From Candidatus Hydrogenedentes bacterium UBA2224 (GTDB taxonomy: Bacteria; Hydrogenedentota; Hydrogenedentia; Hydrogenedentales; SLHB01), in NCBI GenBank assembly GCA_002348185.1, contig DDYW01000056.1:222-9412 (forward strand): DNA of 9,191 bases, written 5' to 3'. A program made the position numbers and the translations under genes. The notes below the pieces were generated by a model. That model was not told the DNA's origin, did not search any database, and saw nothing but the letters and a program-made list of their open reading frames with translations. Shown here piece after piece: positions 6,124 through 9,191 of the stretch (positions are counted from its first letter, which is position 1; each line of letters opens with the position of its first letter).

Positions 6124-6666
6124 ATGGCGAAGCCACTCGTAGCGACCGCCCCCTTCACGGGCTGTTTCGGCTGTCATATGTCTTTGCTGGACATCGATGA
6201 GCGGATACTCGACCTGGTCGAGTTGGTGGAGTTCGACAAGTCGCCCATCAACGACATCAAGACGTTTACGCGTCCGGTGGATGTCGGCCTCCTGGAAGGG
6301 GGTATCAGCAACGACGAGAATTACGAACAATTAAAGCTGTTTCGCAAGCACTGCAAGATTCTCATCTCGGTGGGGCAGTGCGCCATTACCGGCGGCGTGC
6401 CGGCCTGCCGGAACACCGTGCCCCTGAAGGAGTGCCTCGAGGAGGCGTATCTGAACGGGCCGACGGTCGTCGATGGAGGGGTGCTTCCCAACGACCCCGA
6501 TATTCCGATCCTGCTGGACAAGGTGTATCCTTGCCACGAGGTCGTGAAGATAGACTATTTCCTGCCCGGGTGCCCGCCCTCGGCGGATACCCTCTGGGCG
6601 GCGCTCACGGCGCTGCTCACCGGGAAAGATGTGGGGCTGCCGTACGAACTGATTAAATACGACTGA
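6124..6666 (+). CDS. hoxY: NAD-reducing [NiFe] hydrogenase small subunit HoxY
   Basis: HoxY is the electron-transferring small subunit that pairs with HoxH. It has 180 residues, like cyanobacterial HoxY. It is short because group 3 small subunits lack the signal peptide and the extra C-terminal Fe-S domain of membrane uptake hydrogenases. The four expected proximal [4Fe-4S] ligands are visible: C14 and C17 (TGCFGCHMS), C86 (SVGQCAITGG) and C150 (LPGCPPSAD). No twin-arginine leader is present, so it is cytoplasmic. It starts at ATG 6124 after an AGGAAAGGG-type site (6107-6115), 24 nt behind hoxU. Confidence 0.95.
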   Translation: MAKPLVATAPFTGCFGCHMSLLDIDERILDLVELVEFDKSPINDIKTFTRPVDVGLLEGGISNDENYEQLKLFRKHCKILISVGQCAITGGVPACRNTVPLKECLEEAYLNGPTVVDGGVLPNDPDIPILLDKVYPCHEVVKIDYFLPGCPPSADTLWAALTALLTGKDVGLPYELIKYD

Positions 6667-6671
6667 GCGCC

Positions 6672-6678
6672 GTGGAGG
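6672..6678 (+). promoter_or_regulatory. Ribosome binding site deciding the hoxH start
   Basis: GTGGAGG lies 8 nt before ATG 6687. The GTG at 6672 is itself part of this Shine-Dalgarno, so it is unlikely to be the start codon. Confidence 0.75.
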
Positions 6679-6686
6679 CACACACT

Positions 6687-8147
6687 ATGGCAAAGACCGC
6701 AAAGAACGGAAAACGAAAGATCGTCATCAATCCGGTGACCCGCGTCGAAGGGCATGGCAAGGTCACCATCGTGATGGACGAGAATAACAACGTCGAACAG
6801 GCCCGGTTCCATATCATCGAGTTCCGCGGCTTCGAGCGTTTCGTCCAGGGCCGGTTCTATTGGGAAGCCCCGGTCATGGTGCAGCGTCTGTGCGGCATCT
6901 GCCCGGTGAGCCACCACCTGGCCGGCGCCAAAGCGACCGACATGATTGTCGGTGTGGACAAGATCCCCGTCACGGCCGAGAAGATGCGCCGCCTGATGCA
7001 TTACGGGCAGACCTACCAGTCGCACGCCCTGCATTTCTTCCATCTCGCGTCTCCGGACCTGCTGTTCGGGTTTGATGCGCCGGTCGAGAAGCGCAACGTG
7101 ATCGGCGTGATCGAGGCCCATCCCGAGGTCGCCAAGAAGGCCGTGCTGATGCGCAAGTTCGGCCAGGAAGTCATCAAGGCGACCGGCGGTAAGAAGGTGC
7201 ATCCCACGGGCGCGATTCCCGGCGGCATCAACAAAAACCTCTCGCTCGAAGAGCGCGACGCCCTCAAGAAGGACGCCGACACCATGGTCGAGTGGGCCGT
7301 GGAAGCGCTCGAACTCTGCAAGAAGATCACGAAGGGCAATCTCGAGTTCCTGCTCAATTTCGGGAGTTTCGAGTCGAACCACGTATCCATCGTGCGCGAA
7401 GACGGCTGCATGGACCTGTACGACGGCAAACTGCGCGCCATCGACGCCCAGGGCAAGAAGATCTTCGACATGATCGAGCCGCTGGAATACGCCGACTACC
7501 TCGGCGAGGAAGTGCGGCCCTGGAGCTACATGAAGTTCCCGCACATCCGCTCGCTCGGCAAGGAAAAGGGCTGGTACCGCGTCGGACCGCTCTCCCGCGT
7601 CAATTGCTGCGATTTCATCGACACCGAGCTCGCCGAAAAGGCCCGCCAGGAGTTCATGGCGCTCACGAACGGCAAACCCGTGCACGCGAGCATGGCCTAC
7701 CACTGGGCGCGCGTGATCGAACTGCTGCATGCGGCCGAGAAGATCCGCGAACTGCTCGATGACCCGGACCTGCAGGGCACGGAACTCGTCGCCCAGGGGA
7801 CGAAACGCGAGAAGGGCGTCGCCTGGATCGAAGCCCCGCGCGGCACGCTGTTCCACCACTACGAAATCAACACCGAGACGGACCAGATCACGCTCGCCAA
7901 CCTGATCGTCTCGACGACCAGCAACAACGAGCCCATGAACCGGGCGGTGCAGGTCATCGCCGACCAGCATCTCAAAGGTAAAGGCGAAAGCGAAATCACG
8001 GAGGGCCTGTTGAACCACATCGAGGTGGGCATCCGGGCGTATGACCCGTGCCTGAGCTGCGCCACCCACGCCCTGGGCAAGATGCGGCTGCACGTGGAAC
8101 TGGTGGACGCGGCGGGCCATCTGCTCGACGAGAAATTCCGCGGGTGA
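6687..8147 (+). CDS. hoxH: NAD-reducing [NiFe] hydrogenase large (catalytic) subunit HoxH, precursor form
   Basis: HoxH holds the Ni-Fe active site where H2 is split or formed. It has 486 residues, against about 488 in Ralstonia eutropha. The N-terminus carries INPVTRVEGHGK (with E21). The first metal pair is C69 and C72 in RLCGICPVSHH. The second is C455 and C458 in DPCLSCATH (H461). The cysteine spacing fits group 3d NAD-linked enzymes. After H461 a 25-residue tail (from ALGKM to EKFRG) remains. In this family the maturation endopeptidase removes the tail after nickel insertion, so the protein is made as a precursor, and hoxW follows with a 4-base overlap. All four active-site cysteines are present, so no loss of function is suggested. 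CN/CO ligand assembly would need hyp genes not found here. Confidence 0.96.
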   Translation: MAKTAKNGKRKIVINPVTRVEGHGKVTIVMDENNNVEQARFHIIEFRGFERFVQGRFYWEAPVMVQRLCGICPVSHHLAGAKATDMIVGVDKIPVTAEKMRRLMHYGQTYQSHALHFFHLASPDLLFGFDAPVEKRNVIGVIEAHPEVAKKAVLMRKFGQEVIKATGGKKVHPTGAIPGGINKNLSLEERDALKKDADTMVEWAVEALELCKKITKGNLEFLLNFGSFESNHVSIVREDGCMDLYDGKLRAIDAQGKKIFDMIEPLEYADYLGEEVRPWSYMKFPHIRSLGKEKGWYRVGPLSRVNCCDFIDTELAEKARQEFMALTNGKPVHASMAYHWARVIELLHAAEKIRELLDDPDLQGTELVAQGTKREKGVAWIEAPRGTLFHHYEINTETDQITLANLIVSTTSNNEPMNRAVQVIADQHLKGKGESEITEGLLNHIEVGIRAYDPCLSCATHALGKMRLHVELVDAAGHLLDEKFRG

Positions 8148-8971
8148 ACGCTCGGCGTGTGCTCATCCTGGGGTACGGTAACCCGGGGCGGCAGGACGAC
8201 GGGCTGGGCCCGGCGATTGCCGGAGCCGTAGCGGCGTGGGGGCTGCCGAACGTTACGACGGACGACCCCTATCAGTTGAATATCGAGGACGCGGCCGCGC
8301 TGGCCGAGCACGAGCTGGTGGTGTTCGTTGATGCCAGTATGGACGCGCCGGAACCGTACGCGCTCAAGCGCATCGCCCCTGCGGCGGCGATCACGTTCAC
8401 GAGCCACAGCGTCTCGCCGGAGTCGGTGCTGGCCTTGTGCGCGGATCATTTTCACGCGACGCCCGAGGCGTATGTGCTGGCTGTGCGCGGGTACGCGTTT
8501 GAGTTCGAAGAGGGCCTCACACCGCAGGCCCGCGACAATATGACCAGTGCGTTGGCGTGCGTCCAGGCCCTGATACGGCCGTGTAAGGAGACTAGCATGG
8601 ACAGCAAGAAGACGGTTCTCACCATTGACGACGACCCGGATATTCGCGCGACGCTGCGCATCGTCCTCGAGGCCGAAGGTTTCTCCGTGGGCGAGGCGTC
8701 GAACGGCGAGGAAGGCCTGAAAGCCATCGAACGCGTGAAGCCGGATGCCATCATCGTTGACCTCATGATGGAGAACGTGGATTCGGGCAGCACGGTAGCC
8801 CAGAAACTCAAGGAAAGCGGCTACAAGGGTCCGGTCTACATGCTGAGTTCGGCGGGCGACACCGTGCGGTACAATCTGGACGCCCGCGAGCTGGGGCTGG
8901 CCGGCATTTTCCAGAAGCCCATCGATCCCAAGACGCTCGTGGCCACACTGAAAGCCAAGCTCAAGGTCTGA
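8144..8971 (+). CDS. hoxW: HoxW hydrogenase maturation protease fused in frame to a CheY-like receiver domain
   Basis: The frame opens at GTG 8144, overlapping the hoxH stop as GTGA, and runs 275 residues. Residues 1-147 are an M52-family maturation endopeptidase of HoxW type: LILGYGNPGRQDDGLGP (7-23), then D63 (FVDAS) and H88 (TSHSVSP). By comparison with HybD, D19, D63 and H88 are the likely nickel-sensing ligands. It should trim the HoxH tail. The last protease helix (TSALACVQALIRP) is in frame and full length, so the protease part is complete. With no stop, the frame continues through CKETS into a whole receiver domain (152-275): acidic pair D162-D163, phospho-acceptor D206 (IIVDLMME), S235/S236 and K258 (FQKP). 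Known HoxW proteins are usually about 150-170 residues, so the fusion is unusual. A single-base change at the junction, or real independent translation of the receiver, are alternatives. Confidence 0.8.
   Translation: MNARRVLILGYGNPGRQDDGLGPAIAGAVAAWGLPNVTTDDPYQLNIEDAAALAEHELVVFVDASMDAPEPYALKRIAPAAAITFTSHSVSPESVLALCADHFHATPEAYVLAVRGYAFEFEEGLTPQARDNMTSALACVQALIRPCKETSMDSKKTVLTIDDDPDIRATLRIVLEAEGFSVGEASNGEEGLKAIERVKPDAIIVDLMMENVDSGSTVAQKLKESGYKGPVYMLSSAGDTVRYNLDARELGLAGIFQKPIDPKTLVATLKAKLKV
8585..8599 (+). promoter_or_regulatory. Internal ribosome binding site and ATG at the HoxW/receiver junction
   Basis: AAGGAG (8585-8590) precedes ATG 8597 by 6 nt, just where the receiver domain begins. A TAA at 8584-8586 overlaps this Shine-Dalgarno but is in the -1 frame relative to hoxW, as at an ordinary operon junction whose upstream frame has slipped by one base. 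The site would allow separate synthesis of the receiver. Confidence 0.65.
8597..8971 (+). CDS. Stand-alone CheY-like response regulator receiver (alternative product of the hoxW frame)
   Basis: Starting at ATG 8597, this is a complete 124-residue receiver domain in the same frame as hoxW. The sequence shows D11-D12 in LTIDDDPD, the phosphorylatable D55 in IIVDLMMEN, S84/S85 after beta-4 (YMLSSAGD) and K107 in IFQKPID. It has no DNA-binding or other output domain, so it would act by protein-protein contact or in a phosphorelay. No histidine kinase is in the window. Its own Shine-Dalgarno is better than that of hoxW, so independent translation is likely even if the fusion is also made. Whether it is a separate gene or the fused C-terminus cannot be settled from sequence alone. 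Confidence 0.55.
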   Translation: MDSKKTVLTIDDDPDIRATLRIVLEAEGFSVGEASNGEEGLKAIERVKPDAIIVDLMMENVDSGSTVAQKLKESGYKGPVYMLSSAGDTVRYNLDARELGLAGIFQKPIDPKTLVATLKAKLKV

Positions 8972-9002
8972 CCTCACGGTTAAGGACGGAATGAAACGGC
9001 CG

Positions 9003-9039
9003 CGCGCCGGGTAGCGGAGCTGCTCCGATGCCCGGCGCG
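9003..9039. terminator. Hairpin between hox operon and convergent uvrA, probably a bidirectional terminator
   Basis: CGCGCCGGG (9003-9011) pairs perfectly with CCCGGCGCG (9031-9039). The stem continues inward through a wobble, an A-T pair and one mismatch into CGGAG/CTCCG (9015-9019 with 9023-9027) around a CTG loop. It lies 31 bases after the last hox stop and 8 bases before the uvrA stop. The following TTCCTCATTT is only moderately T-rich, so termination strength is uncertain. Confidence 0.6.
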
Positions 9040-9047
9040 TTCCTCAT

Positions 9048-9191
9048 TTAACGCGCCCTGGCGCGCAAGACGTCCCGCAGATGCAGCCCGGTATACGACG
9101 CGGCACAGGCCGCGACCGTCTCGGGCTCGCCCGCTGCGACGACTTCGCCGCCTTTGTCGCCGCCTTCGGGGCCGAGGTCGATGATCCAGTC
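9048..9191 (-). CDS. uvrA: Excinuclease ABC subunit A, C-terminal end (truncated by window edge)
   Basis: UvrA is the ATP-dependent damage-recognition subunit of nucleotide excision repair. Only the last 47 residues are visible, reading on the minus strand from the window edge to TAA at 9050-9048. They contain DWIIDLGPEGGDKGGEVVA, the conserved segment just after the second ABC ATPase domain, then GEPETVAACAASYTGLHLRDVL, the typical UvrA tail. The gene converges on the hox operon, with the 9003-9039 hairpin between them. Family assignment is firm despite the short fragment, because this end is strongly conserved. Confidence 0.93.
   Translation of the reverse strand, partial: DWIIDLGPEGGDKGGEVVAAGEPETVAACAASYTGLHLRDVLRARAR

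Noticed and set aside
4010..8120. Long open frames on the minus strand opposite hoxF and hoxH (for example 6555-8120 and 4010-5365)
   Set aside because: They mirror the codon pattern of GC-rich hox genes, have no recognisable domains and lie opposite firmly identified conserved genes.

Overview
The window is GC-rich, gene-dense bacterial chromosomal DNA. It carries the 3' end of metK, two secreted carbohydrate-active enzymes, a complete five-gene operon for a cytoplasmic NAD-linked [NiFe] hydrogenase (hoxFUYH plus the maturation protease hoxW), and the 3' end of uvrA. No phylum can be proven from this sequence. High GC, Gram-negative-style signal peptides, strong GGAGG ribosome sites and GC-rich palindromic intergenic repeats would fit the Planctomycetes/Verrucomicrobia/Lentisphaerae/Hydrogenedentes type of genome, but that is only an impression.

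Layout. 1-426 (+) is the metK C-terminus, followed by a strong intrinsic terminator (445-492). 525-1304 (+) is a secreted NodB-type polysaccharide deacetylase. It faces a secreted GH30 glycoside hydrolase (2753-1320, -) across a 15-bp gap. 2754-3601 is an 848-bp non-coding interval between the divergent GH30 and hox genes. Its left and middle parts are a mosaic of short GC-rich hairpins, a 9-bp-period tandem repeat present in two opposite orientations, and a REP-like imperfect palindrome. Its right part holds a CRP/FNR-type palindrome and weak promoter-like elements for the hox operon. 3602-8971 (+) is the hox operon. A large hairpin (9003-9039) separates it from the convergent uvrA end (9191-9048, -).

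How the genes work together. HoxF (NAD/FMN/[4Fe-4S]) and HoxU (three Fe-S clusters) form the NAD(H)-oxidoreductase module. HoxY (proximal [4Fe-4S]) and HoxH (Ni-Fe site) form the hydrogenase module. HoxW should cut the 25-residue tail from HoxH after nickel insertion. The gene order and sequence signatures match group 3d bidirectional NAD-reducing hydrogenases, which couple NAD+/NADH to H2. No hyp genes for Ni-Fe cofactor assembly are in the window, so they must lie elsewhere.

The most unusual point is at the operon's end. The hoxW reading frame runs without a stop into a complete CheY-like receiver domain, giving a predicted HoxW-receiver fusion of 275 residues. A good Shine-Dalgarno and ATG sit exactly at the domain junction, so a free 124-residue receiver could also be made from the same frame.
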